Notes under the pieces: model-generated | Database searches by the model: none | Told to the model about the DNA's origin: nothing | The model's input: only the letters and a program-made list of their open reading frames with translations | Made by a program: the position numbers and the translations under genes | Shown here: positions 33,401 through 40,412 of the stretch, one piece after another | Layout of the letters: the number at the start of each line of letters is the position of its first letter | Position numbering within the stretch: the first letter of the stretch is position 1 | Source of the DNA: JAKVAV01 sp047633195 | GTDB taxonomy: Bacteria > Bacteroidota > Bacteroidia > Flavobacteriales_D > Cryomorphaceae | NCBI GenBank assembly: GCA_047633195.1 | Contig: JBLIEU010000001.1 | Location: forward strand, 62,001-126,000 | Length of the DNA stretch: 64,000 nt | Direction: 5' to 3'

Positions 33401-35749
33401 GGATTAGCAGCAGGAACATATTGTGCTGAAATTACTGACCTCAATGGTTGCGCGGTCGTATTTTGTGTGGATATCATTGAACCTGATGAGATCGGCATAG
33501 TTCTGAATAGTCCTGAAACTGATGGATTCAATATCGCTTGTTTCGGTGATAATTCAGGAGAAATAACCAGTACTGTTTCAGGAGGAACTGCTGATTATGA
33601 GTATAGTTGGACAGGACCAAATGGATATGCATCAACTGATGAGAATCCAATTAATCTATTTGCAGGTGAATACTGCTTAACGGTAACGGAGCCAAATGAA
33701 TGTGTTGCTACGGAGTGCATCACTCTTACAGAAGCGCCTGGAATAGAATACAGCTTTGACATATTTGAGTATCCAAATGAGTTCAATACCTCTTGCGGAA
33801 ATGAATGCGATGGTAGTATCAATTTGAGCATTACTGGTGGCGCAGCGCCCATTGATATCGTCTGGACAGGACCTCCAGGCTTTAGTGAAACTACAGAAGA
33901 CATTGCCGATCTATGTGCAGGGACTTATACCGTAATTACCACAGACGGAAATGGATGTGTCCAGTCTGCCTCGGTAACTTTAATTGAACCGACACCAATT
34001 AGCATTGACCTAGAATCTCCTGTTTTTGGCGGCGGATTTGAGGTAAGCTGTTTTGGAGCCAATACAGGGTCAATTATAACCACTTTAACTGGAGGAGAAA
34101 ATGGCCTAACCTTTAGTTGGACTGGCCCGAATGGATTCACATCCGCTGATCAAGATCTCCAAGACCTACTTGCCGGCACATACGCCTTAATCGCAACAGA
34201 CGGAAATGGATGTTTCGCCGAATCGGGTATAACCTTAACTGAGCCCGCAGAGGCATTGCAAGGGGTCACAACCGTATCATCTTACCCATCAGGCGACAAT
34301 ATTAGTTGCACGGGTTTGAATGATGGAAGTATCTCGACTATAGTGACAGGTGGAACTGAACCTTACGAGTTCAATTGGAACGGACCCGATGGATTCACCT
34401 CGACAGAACAGAATGTTGAAGCTCTCTTTGCTGGTGATTATACGCTGGTTATTCTCGATGCAAATAGTTGCGTTCAGACAATCAACATCACATTGACTGA
34501 GCCTGCTGACGCGCTTAATGCTGAATTGGAAGTTCTTTCGGAGGTACTCTGTGCGGATAGCTTGACAGGGAGCCTTTCAGTAACATTGACAGGAGGCAGT
34601 CCTCCAGTTGTCATTCAGTGGATCGGACCAAATAACTTTACATCAAATGACTTCACGATTTCCGATTTACCTGCTGGGACTTATACTTTTGCTGTGACAG
34701 ATGCCAACGGTTGCTCAATAAGTGGTGCGCAAAACCTTGCTAATCCATCGCCTATTTCGATCACGGCCGATCTTACAAACCCCATTTGTGCAACCCTATC
34801 TGGAATAATCGATGTTTCAGTTTCAGGAGGTAATCCACCATACGAGTATTTATGGAGCACAGATGATTCCAGTCAAGACATAGTCGCAATTGGGCCTGGG
34901 CTTTACGGCCTTTTAGTTACGGATGGGAATGGATGCGAAATGACTGCTTCTTTTGAATTGACCGCTACAAACAATTTGGAAGTGTCCGCTTCACTCACTT
35001 CACCAGCTTGTTTTGGCGATTCCAATGGAGCAATTGAAATTTCAGTGATCACAGGCGAGGAGCCCATTGATTTTTCATGGACTGGCCCTGATGGTTTCAC
35101 AGACATAGGAGATTTCATCATGAATATTTCGGCAGGCACCTATACACTGACTGCCGTTGACGCCAATGGCTGCTCCATTACAGAAAGTTATTCTTTATCA
35201 GAACCTGACCCTCTTGAAATCGAGGAAATAGATGCTGTCGTTTATTCCAATGGATTCAATCTTACAGCATTCAATGCCATAAATCCTGATGGAGTAATAA
35301 ACCAGCCCGACTTTAGTGGTGGAACATCTCCGTATTTGATCGATTATGCTGGACCGAATGATTATACATCATCAGGTCTTGGAAATCAAATAGGGCTTGA
35401 AGCAGGTTGGTACTTTGTAACGATAACCGATGCCAACCAATGTACGGCAATTGATTCGGTAGAGTTGATACAACCTGTGCCACTCGCGCTACCAAATGGA
35501 ATTTCTCCCAATGGTGATGGATTCAATGATGGCTTAGAAGTACTAGGTCTTGAAGACTTCCCTGAAAACAAACTCATCGTTTTCAACCGCTGGGGAAACA
35601 TAGTTTACGAAGAAAACAACTACCGAAATACAGCACAATGGTTCGGGACCAATGAAAGCGGAGAAGAGCTTTCTGAGGGAACCTACTTCGTGGTAGTTGA
35701 GCTAAGTGGAGTAGATAATTTGAAAGGTTACCTTGAACTAAGGCGTTAA
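27458..35749 (+). CDS. Giant SprB-like surface adhesin with T9SS type B sorting domain
   Basis: 2763 residues from ATG 27458; a TTG two codons upstream is less likely. Order: signal peptide (to about SAAQ, residue 32); choice-of-anchor L domain (about 35-275; GEGIILTTG, FASEEYDEYVG); Calx-beta-like domain (about 285-395); Ig-like spacer; then 26 canonical and one degenerate SprB repeats of roughly 80 residues; and a C-terminal gliding-motility CHU_C/type B sorting domain (LPNGISPNGDGFND, FNRWGNIVYEE, GTYFVVVE). By analogy to Flavobacterium SprB it should be exported by T9SS and displayed on the cell surface for adhesion or gliding. It is followed by PorP/SprF and OmpA-like partners, as in sprB loci. 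Confidence 0.92.
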   Translation: MKAAFKIKLLKLLSGTSLALAILLIPTHSAAQIDLEYNVPASALSQAISGNGVQILNPQLVCADSSSGTYSITGIPDFPEGEGIILTTGNIRNLLGPNNTEASTTINGTPGDPLITTITGNSSFDACILEFDVVPVGDTLRFNFTFASEEYDEYVGTPFNDFFGFFISGPGIIGDPGLGGLENIAVLPGTNTSVGVNTINNGNTDLGVPASNPEFYIGNALGLTAPVQYDAWTIGLTAIKQVTPCDTFSIKLVIADVADPEWDSAVLIEAIESNSIALSQNNEGNLESTIEGCNNGTVTFTRTPVTGEDALVTFFVDGTAINGTDYEQIGDDPDPSVPKTITIPANQASVSIDIIPFDDGLTEGEEFIDIFIGNPNCLGTIQDSIRVLINDSINVSIDPPLAFVCLGSSLTFSVEADDNANFSWSPIDYLDDSNTKEPTTTPLADIDYILTVTAAACQSTALAEIRVSDVELSAVSVNIDCAGDETGSIDLTISGGESPFEAQWSGPNGFTSTDEDISGLAPGVYAVLVTDRDGCTEDLSIEITEASEIVLELTSAIFQGGFNVSCFAANDGQATVIPSGGTPPYSFLWNDLAAQTSQTAVNLVAGTYEVTVTDDNGCTQVGTITLAAPDPITAGLEDRTDVLCNGDATGEVTISPIGGVGPYTVVWNTLPPQFGNTAINLGAGFYTASITDINGCQGTTEIEISEPATALDGGIVTTIVSCNGVSDGSATASITGGTPPYTFEWSPQPGVDESSISDLEAGNYTLVVTDDNGCTLNVAFTVLEPVLLEIELASLVNPTCNGFDNGSILVNATGGTGSYTYSWNTDPVQSGSGITGLSPGSYTVTATDDNGCTTEATYELTEPTELQINLAELIAPSCSGFNDGSIEVEALGGTAPYSFEWNTIPPSAGPLIENLENGSYTVTVTDALGCTIGETFELISPDPLEVTLVSIENVLCNGDATGSVTIEVSGGTPNYTISWSDPLSQTGPTASNLLAGTYTASIEDDNGCTISFEITITEPDQPLDALITSQTDVLCFGDGSGTATVTATGGSGSYSYQWDDPANQQTATATGLAAGTYSVTVTDNNGCATPIVVSVTIDGPTEALSLELTPSVFGGGFNVACTEDSTATIDLTISGGTGPFDILWNLPGIDTSTDEDLTDLAPGIYSVTVTDTNGCETTEEITLTAPIPITIESSSTPSLCFGIATGTIDITISGGVPPYSADWTGPNGFTGSGTSFTDLEGGVYLVTLVDANGCIYLDAVTVIQPDDLVITVDSLSDYNGFNTTCFNSLDGEIYTTPSGGSAPYSYQWNTPGDPNFSNQEDVINLGPGIYEAVLIDDNGCVQNEFIEIVAPDTLQADFILSEYLNGFNISCFGAADGMAEAIPVNGVAPFSFVWVGPNGYGPVFDNPIEDLEAGEYSVFLEDDDGCTAVETVTLVEPDELEIALIAETINGNNISCQGGSDGSINLIFEGGTAPITINWIGPDGFTSSDEDLFNLSAGEYCVTLTDDNSCILNECITLTEPAAISIALVAFEYANGFNLTCEGAQDGSIDASVSGGTSPVSLLWIGPNGFTSTDEDIAFLAEGEYCLTVTDASGCTETGCIEIIAPDGVQIDLDEITDVDCFDGTNGSLSINIVTGVAPFDIAWTGPNGFISTDEDLTDLLVGTYCVQVIDDNGCEGEACFTVSESDEIAVTFTTSSFEGGFEIDCAGNANGFISASIQGGATPYSLIWSGPDGFSSSLEQINNLAPGTYCLELTDDNDCVFNECLDIEEPAPLAMNPIRTLPDCGDGTLAEVNLQISGGVPPYSINWSNGGDTEIIFLDNGQYSVIVTDANNCVAEESGTITLPEAVLLGFETPILPGGVNIACNGESTGTIDLTLFNASGVSAITWTGPNGFTSTDEDISNLEAGEYCVTVMDELGCEANECITLTEATPIAATFESTDVSCNAGNDGETTISITGGVPVYQIAWTGPGGFTAIGSIISGLAAGTYCAEITDLNGCAVVFCVDIIEPDEIGIVLNSPETDGFNIACFGDNSGEITSTVSGGTADYEYSWTGPNGYASTDENPINLFAGEYCLTVTEPNECVATECITLTEAPGIEYSFDIFEYPNEFNTSCGNECDGSINLSITGGAAPIDIVWTGPPGFSETTEDIADLCAGTYTVITTDGNGCVQSASVTLIEPTPISIDLESPVFGGGFEVSCFGANTGSIITTLTGGENGLTFSWTGPNGFTSADQDLQDLLAGTYALIATDGNGCFAESGITLTEPAEALQGVTTVSSYPSGDNISCTGLNDGSISTIVTGGTEPYEFNWNGPDGFTSTEQNVEALFAGDYTLVILDANSCVQTINITLTEPADALNAELEVLSEVLCADSLTGSLSVTLTGGSPPVVIQWIGPNNFTSNDFTISDLPAGTYTFAVTDANGCSISGAQNLANPSPISITADLTNPICATLSGIIDVSVSGGNPPYEYLWSTDDSSQDIVAIGPGLYGLLVTDGNGCEMTASFELTATNNLEVSASLTSPACFGDSNGAIEISVITGEEPIDFSWTGPDGFTDIGDFIMNISAGTYTLTAVDANGCSITESYSLSEPDPLEIEEIDAVVYSNGFNLTAFNAINPDGVINQPDFSGGTSPYLIDYAGPNDYTSSGLGNQIGLEAGWYFVTITDANQCTAIDSVELIQPVPLALPNGISPNGDGFNDGLEVLGLEDFPENKLIVFNRWGNIVYEENNYRNTAQWFGTNESGEELSEGTYFVVVELSGVDNLKGYLELRR
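28898..35465 (+). repeat. 27 tandem SprB repeats within the adhesin
   Basis: The unit is about 245 bp (roughly 80 residues): C-x(3-5)-DGSI, SGGTPPYSFxW, a variable loop, LxxGxYxVTVTDxxGC, then a hydrophobic strand. I count 26 units from the Cys codon at 28898 plus a final degenerate unit without the first Cys near 35270. Units 2-9 have a WN-T/D-P-type loop; unit 1 and most of units 10-26 have a GPNGFTSTDEDI-type loop. Synonymous differences between units are many, so the duplications are old. Confidence 0.9.
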
Positions 35750-35760
35750 AAAATTTAGCA

Positions 35761-36690
35761 ATGAAGAAGATATTATTCATCGCAGTATTTCTGTTTTCCG
35801 GCATCTACACGTATGCCCAGCAGGAATTATTGATAAGCCAGTACATGTTTAACGGCTTATTCATCAACCCTGCCAGTAGCGGATCGCATGCCTATGCGGA
35901 AGCTACCGCGCTCTACCGAGCTCAATGGGCAGGATTGGATGGAGCACCCACGACCCAAACTTTTGGAATTGATGGTCCCATCGCAAATGAAACAATGGGT
36001 CTTGGACTGACCTTTATCAATGATCAAATTGGTGATACCCGACAAACGGAAGTATTCGCAAATTGGAGCTATCATCTCTGGTTGGATGCCGACGGGAAGA
36101 ACAAATTGAGCTTTGGTGTGAGAGCTGGTTTTTCGGACTACTCGTCAAACCTTTCAGAAACGTTTGTCATCGATGATGGTGACCCTGTATTCAATGAAAA
36201 CGTGAGCAACGCTTTCGTTCCGAAATTTGGCGCAGGAGTGTATTACTACAGTAAATATTGGTATGCTGGTTTGAGTGTTCCTACCATTTTTGCTGCTGAT
36301 GATAATGTGAGGATTGATATAAATAATGCCAGCGACCGGTATTTTGATCCTCACACTTACCTTACTGCTGGGTATGTTTGGAATGTTGATCCAGACTTTG
36401 CGGTGAAGCCATCATTCCTACTTCGCTACTTAAATGGGTCACCTGTACAGGCTGATATAAATTGTAACCTATTGATCAAAAATACGTTTTGGGTTGGGGC
36501 ATCATACCGCACAGGAGATGCCGTAATTGGACTACTGGAATACAACATCGGAAACGATTTGAGAGTCGGATACGCATACGATTTTACCACTACAGCTATA
36601 GGCGACTACAGCTCAGGTTCTCATGAGTTCATGTTGAGCTATAAATTTAGCCGCGACCCTATTAAAACAAAATCTCCTCGATACTTTTAA
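35761..36690 (+). CDS. PorP/SprF family T9SS outer-membrane protein
   Basis: 309 residues. Signal peptide MKKILFIAVFLFSGIYTYAQ, then the family opening ISQYMFNGLFINPASSGSHAYAEATALYRAQWAGLDGAP and a beta-barrel ending in SHEFMLSYKF. In Flavobacterium johnsoniae SprF is needed for secretion of the SprB adhesin encoded beside it, and PorP proteins act with type B cargo as attachment partners. The gene follows the adhesin by 11 bases and precedes the OmpA gene by 3, so this is most likely the cognate partner. Confidence 0.93.
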   Translation: MKKILFIAVFLFSGIYTYAQQELLISQYMFNGLFINPASSGSHAYAEATALYRAQWAGLDGAPTTQTFGIDGPIANETMGLGLTFINDQIGDTRQTEVFANWSYHLWLDADGKNKLSFGVRAGFSDYSSNLSETFVIDDGDPVFNENVSNAFVPKFGAGVYYYSKYWYAGLSVPTIFAADDNVRIDINNASDRYFDPHTYLTAGYVWNVDPDFAVKPSFLLRYLNGSPVQADINCNLLIKNTFWVGASYRTGDAVIGLLEYNIGNDLRVGYAYDFTTTAIGDYSSGSHEFMLSYKFSRDPIKTKSPRYF

Positions 36691-36693
36691 AAG

Positions 36694-38652
36694 ATGAAAA
36701 ATTCTCTCTTGCTTAAAAATATAATTGCAGCAATCGCTGTTGTCGTCTTATTTTCAGCTTGCTCTAACGCTTTGATAAAAGCGGGAGACAAGGCTGTTGA
36801 CAACCTCAGCTATTCTCAAGCTGTAGAGAAATATGAAAAGGCTCTGAACGGACAACCAGATAACATCGATCTAAAGACGAAGCTTGCAAATGCTCACCGA
36901 CTGCAAAACAATTCGATAACGTCGGAACAGTATTACCAAGAAGTTGCAGACTCAATAAGTTTACCCGTTGAAGAACAACTTCATTTTGCGCAAGTGCTCA
37001 TGAAGAATACGAAGTACGAAGAAGCTAAGGGTTATCTCGAAAGCTATCTCAAAGAGAACCCTACGGATGTTTTGGCTTCCGATCTTCTGGCTTCTATTGA
37101 CAATATCAGCGAGCTTAAAGAAGACACCTCGGCTTATATCCTAAGCGACTTACCACTCGACTTTTTGGTCTCCATGTACGGGCCATCGAGATATGGCAAT
37201 GGAATTGTTGTTTCAGGAGAAACAGAGATTATCAGCGCCAAAACAACTAACCCATGGACTGGGTATTCTTTTCTTGACATGTTTTACATCGAGAAGGATG
37301 CAAATGGAAATTGGGAGATCCCTGTGCAGTTTGAAGAGAATTTAAATGGCCCTTTTCATGATGGTTCTGCCACTTTTAGCAAAGACCAAAACACGATCAT
37401 CTACACGAGAAGTGCTTTGAGAAACGAAAAGAAAAGACTTTTAAACGAAGAAAACGAAAACCAATTCTTCCTTTACACGAGCACCAAAGAGGACGGGAAA
37501 TGGTCAGAGCCTGAAAGGCTTCCATTCAATAGTATTGACTACAGCAGTGGACATCCATCATTATCTGAAGATGGCAATTCTCTTTATTTTTCCAGCGATA
37601 TGCCTGGTGGCTATGGTGGATCTGATTTGTACAAATCTACTTACGACGGCAAATCTTGGTCCCAGCCAGTAAATGTTGGTTCAGCAATTAATACTCCCGG
37701 AAATGAAGTCTTTCCTCATGTAGACAAAGTAGGTAAGCTTTACTTCTCGAGTGAAGGTCACCAAACACTTGGAGGTTTAGATGTTTTCGTTTCAGAGCAA
37801 GTGGCTAGTGTGTGGTCGAGCCCTGTTAACTTGGCTTACCCATTGAATTCAAGCAGAGACGATTTCGCGATTTTGGTCAATGAAGATGATTCTACAGGAT
37901 TTGTATCCTCCAATCGATCGGGAGTAGACATGGTCTACGCTTACCAAAGAATAGCAGCGACTTTCGTTCTAAAAGGTATTGCAAAGAAAAAAGTAGACGA
38001 ACTTTCGATGGAGGAGGTAACAATTACGCTTATCAACTTCACTGACGGGGACACGGCTATTTACAAAACAGATGAAACAGGTAGTTTCAGATTCAGTCTA
38101 CTTCCTGAAAAGAAGTACAAAGTTACAGGCGAGAAAGCAGGTTTTTTCACTCTAACTGAAGAGTTTGCAACAGATCGAAGTAGAATTGAAAAAGACATTA
38201 TTCTTTCATTCGAGATTGATGAAATAGTAGCTAGTGAAATAGGAACAGGAAGTGGTAACCCTAAAGATGGCTCGGAAACAGCTGCCAAAGTCTATGAAAT
38301 TGGTGGTATATACTACGACTACGACAAATCCGACATTAGTCCTAGCGCCCAACCTGCGTTAGATAAATTGGCAAAACTGCTGAAAGACAATCCTAGCGTA
38401 AAAATTGAAGTTCATTCTCACGCAGATTCAAGAGGTGGCGATTCTTACAATATGAATTTATCAAATCGACGTGCTCAATCGGTAGTGAACTACTTGGTGA
38501 AATCAGGTGTAGCGAAAGCGAATTTGAGTAGCAAAGGATTTGGCGAGGGCCAACCCGTTAATAAATGTATTGATGGCGTGGAATGCTCTAAAGAAGAACA
38601 CCAAAAAAATCGACGTAGTGAATTTATTGTAGTCGAGAAAAAAAACAGCTAA
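36694..38652 (+). CDS. PorE-like OmpA-family lipoprotein (TPR, PD40 propeller, OmpA domain)
   Basis: 652 residues. A lipoprotein signal (lipobox FSAC) is followed by TPR-like helices (about 30-135), a PD40/WD40-like propeller (about 200-410, with FSSDMPGGYGGSDLYKS and FSSEGHQTLGGLDVFVS), a carboxypeptidase-regulatory-like beta sandwich (about 425-510) and an OmpA peptidoglycan-binding domain (about 535-648: YDYDKSDI, VEVHSHADSRG-like, LSNRRAQSVVNYL, NRRSEF). This domain order is that of PorE, which links T9SS parts to peptidoglycan. Here it is paired with a dedicated adhesin and PorP protein, so it may anchor that system. It is the last gene of the operon. Confidence 0.9.
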   Translation: MKNSLLLKNIIAAIAVVVLFSACSNALIKAGDKAVDNLSYSQAVEKYEKALNGQPDNIDLKTKLANAHRLQNNSITSEQYYQEVADSISLPVEEQLHFAQVLMKNTKYEEAKGYLESYLKENPTDVLASDLLASIDNISELKEDTSAYILSDLPLDFLVSMYGPSRYGNGIVVSGETEIISAKTTNPWTGYSFLDMFYIEKDANGNWEIPVQFEENLNGPFHDGSATFSKDQNTIIYTRSALRNEKKRLLNEENENQFFLYTSTKEDGKWSEPERLPFNSIDYSSGHPSLSEDGNSLYFSSDMPGGYGGSDLYKSTYDGKSWSQPVNVGSAINTPGNEVFPHVDKVGKLYFSSEGHQTLGGLDVFVSEQVASVWSSPVNLAYPLNSSRDDFAILVNEDDSTGFVSSNRSGVDMVYAYQRIAATFVLKGIAKKKVDELSMEEVTITLINFTDGDTAIYKTDETGSFRFSLLPEKKYKVTGEKAGFFTLTEEFATDRSRIEKDIILSFEIDEIVASEIGTGSGNPKDGSETAAKVYEIGGIYYDYDKSDISPSAQPALDKLAKLLKDNPSVKIEVHSHADSRGGDSYNMNLSNRRAQSVVNYLVKSGVAKANLSSKGFGEGQPVNKCIDGVECSKEEHQKNRRSEFIVVEKKNS

Positions 38653-38671
38653 GATTCTATTTACGATGGAG

Positions 38672-38702
38672 AAAAAGGTCGCTCTAGAGCGACCTTTTTT
38701 TT
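38672..38702. terminator. Bidirectional terminator closing the adhesin operon
   Basis: A perfect palindrome AAAAAGGTCGCTCTAGAG with its matching arm (38672-38699), flanked by T runs on both strands. It serves the plus-strand OmpA gene (ends 38652) and the minus-strand gene whose stop codon is 38701-38703. Confidence 0.92.
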
Positions 38703-40248
38703 ATGCATCAGACATTGTTAATTCATAATGTTCTTTAGTAGCTTGATCAAACGGAATTCCCTTCAACTTGCTGTCTATCCAGATTATAAAATTAAAGTAG
38801 TCTAAAATAATCTCATCGTTTTGACGACTCAGTTGCTCTGTTAGTTCCTCTTTAAATTCAACAAAAATATCGTGTAAATCAGAATTTTGAGTTCCGCGAA
38901 CCAACCGTTTCATATAGTTCAGAATCACCACCTCTAAGTCATGGTCACGTTCACGTTTACTTAAGTATCGGTTTGTTGATTTAATAATGTACTCGAGTAG
39001 ATCATAATTACCAAGCTCAAAATGGACAACCAGATTGAAGAGTCTCGCATAACTGTAGAGATCTTGTCTCAAGTTCGGTTCATTGTCATTTAACACTCGA
39101 TTGAGCCATTGCAAAGACTCCTTATAACGACCTGCACCAAAATAAACGGTGGAAATCGTGCTTAGAAAGAGCAGCTCTTGCTCCTTATTCATTTTTCCCT
39201 CATTGTAATCCAATCCGTTTACAACGAACTCTATATTTACAATAGCCTTTTCGTATTCGCCCTTTTTCTCATAGATTCTCATCTCTGCTAGATAGGTGGA
39301 CTTAAAAACACGCAATGCTATATCTTCGGAAGCGAAGGCGGACTTTTTAGAAACCTTCCGCATCATTTGGATCATTTCCAAAGCTTCATCAATTCTTCCT
39401 GTATCGATCTGAATTCTAAGTAAACTGCTTAATGTGAGAATATACCTTTTTGGGAGATCATCCCTTAATAGCGGCTTGCTATCCAAAATTCCTTTGACCC
39501 GCATAAATTTGACGTATGCCGATTCTTTATCGACAGTAGCCATAGCGCAAAAACCTTGTATGTAATAGCAACTGGTAGCTGCCCTGTAGCTCAGGGCAGT
39601 ATTTCGACCGATAATTAATGGATGGTGAGATATCTCTTCTACTAAGCCCCTGTCTTTATCGTTACGCACATAACCCCCACTTCTAAAGACATAATTAATC
39701 TTGCTGTATAGAACGTGATAGGCGGCTAAGTTTCTGAGCTTCTCGATGACCTCCTGTTCCTCCTTGATTAAGGCATCTAAATCCGTAGTGAACTCACCCG
39801 CTTCATACGCTTCTTCCAGAAGCAACTTCTCCCAGCTTATGAGCTCAAACCAATAATAGAACTTTTCCCTTTCAACCGCGATTTTCTTAGCTCTAGCCAA
39901 AAACTTATTGCACTCCTTAAAAAGGGCCTTTCGATATAGAATCTCAATGTTTTTAATCTCTTGCTTTAGAATGCTACTGACTGAATTGTCCGAATGGTAA
40001 GATCTCAAACTTTTTAAAATCAGCTTGTAGAGGTGGTTCTTCTCGGAGGGGAAGTGCTTAATAAATATCTCCTTTTTGAATTGTTCTTTAATCGCATCCT
40101 CATCATACGTTTTTTGACGATCGATTACATCAAAGATTTTCAAGTAATTCTTTTCCCCCGACTGTAGGGAAGACGAAAGCTTGAAAAATCTCTTTTCAGA
40201 TTTAGTTAGCGATTTTACGAGGTCAAATAATTCGGTAGAAGGTTTCAT
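38701..40248 (-). CDS. Hypothetical helical-repeat (TPR-like) protein
   Basis: 515 residues, soluble, with no signal peptide. Almost entirely helical by eye, with TPR-like spacing in the second half, for example GRIDEALEMIQMMRKVSK, GEYEKAIVNIEFVVNG and GRYKESLQWLNRVLND. The N-terminus (LFDLVKSLTKSEKRFFKLSS) looks like the conserved start of a Bacteroidota family of unknown function. There is no enzymatic motif; a scaffold or regulatory role is a guess. The stop codon lies within the T-tract of the shared terminator. It lies downstream of eno in the same direction but beyond the eno terminator. Confidence 0.75.
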   Translation of the reverse strand: MKPSTELFDLVKSLTKSEKRFFKLSSSLQSGEKNYLKIFDVIDRQKTYDEDAIKEQFKKEIFIKHFPSEKNHLYKLILKSLRSYHSDNSVSSILKQEIKNIEILYRKALFKECNKFLARAKKIAVEREKFYYWFELISWEKLLLEEAYEAGEFTTDLDALIKEEQEVIEKLRNLAAYHVLYSKINYVFRSGGYVRNDKDRGLVEEISHHPLIIGRNTALSYRAATSCYYIQGFCAMATVDKESAYVKFMRVKGILDSKPLLRDDLPKRYILTLSSLLRIQIDTGRIDEALEMIQMMRKVSKKSAFASEDIALRVFKSTYLAEMRIYEKKGEYEKAIVNIEFVVNGLDYNEGKMNKEQELLFLSTISTVYFGAGRYKESLQWLNRVLNDNEPNLRQDLYSYARLFNLVVHFELGNYDLLEYIIKSTNRYLSKRERDHDLEVVILNYMKRLVRGTQNSDLHDIFVEFKEELTEQLSRQNDEIILDYFNFIIWIDSKLKGIPFDQATKEHYELTMSDA

Positions 40249-40358
40249 GGGAATTCAATGCTTTTTGTAATTCAATTCTTCAATCGCAATTAATACAAAA
40301 CAAATTGAACTATCCCTACCAAAAACAGCTTTTAAGAATCCAAGAAAGGACTGCAAAT

Positions 40359-40386
40359 CAAAAAAGCCCGCTACATAGCGGGCTTT
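40359..40386 (-). terminator. Rho-independent terminator of eno
   Basis: A perfect 11-bp stem AAAGCCCGCTA/TAGCGGGCTTT with a 2-base centre (40363-40386). On the minus strand it runs into TTTTTTG. It begins 26 bases after the eno stop. Confidence 0.9.
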
Positions 40387-40412
40387 CAATGATTATTGTA
40401 ATCCTAAAAAGG

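Noticed and set aside
28898..35465. The tandem repeats as a possible phase-variable or CRISPR-like array
   Set aside because: Units are about 245 bp, diverged at synonymous positions, in frame and protein-coding; there are no short identical direct repeats with unique spacers.
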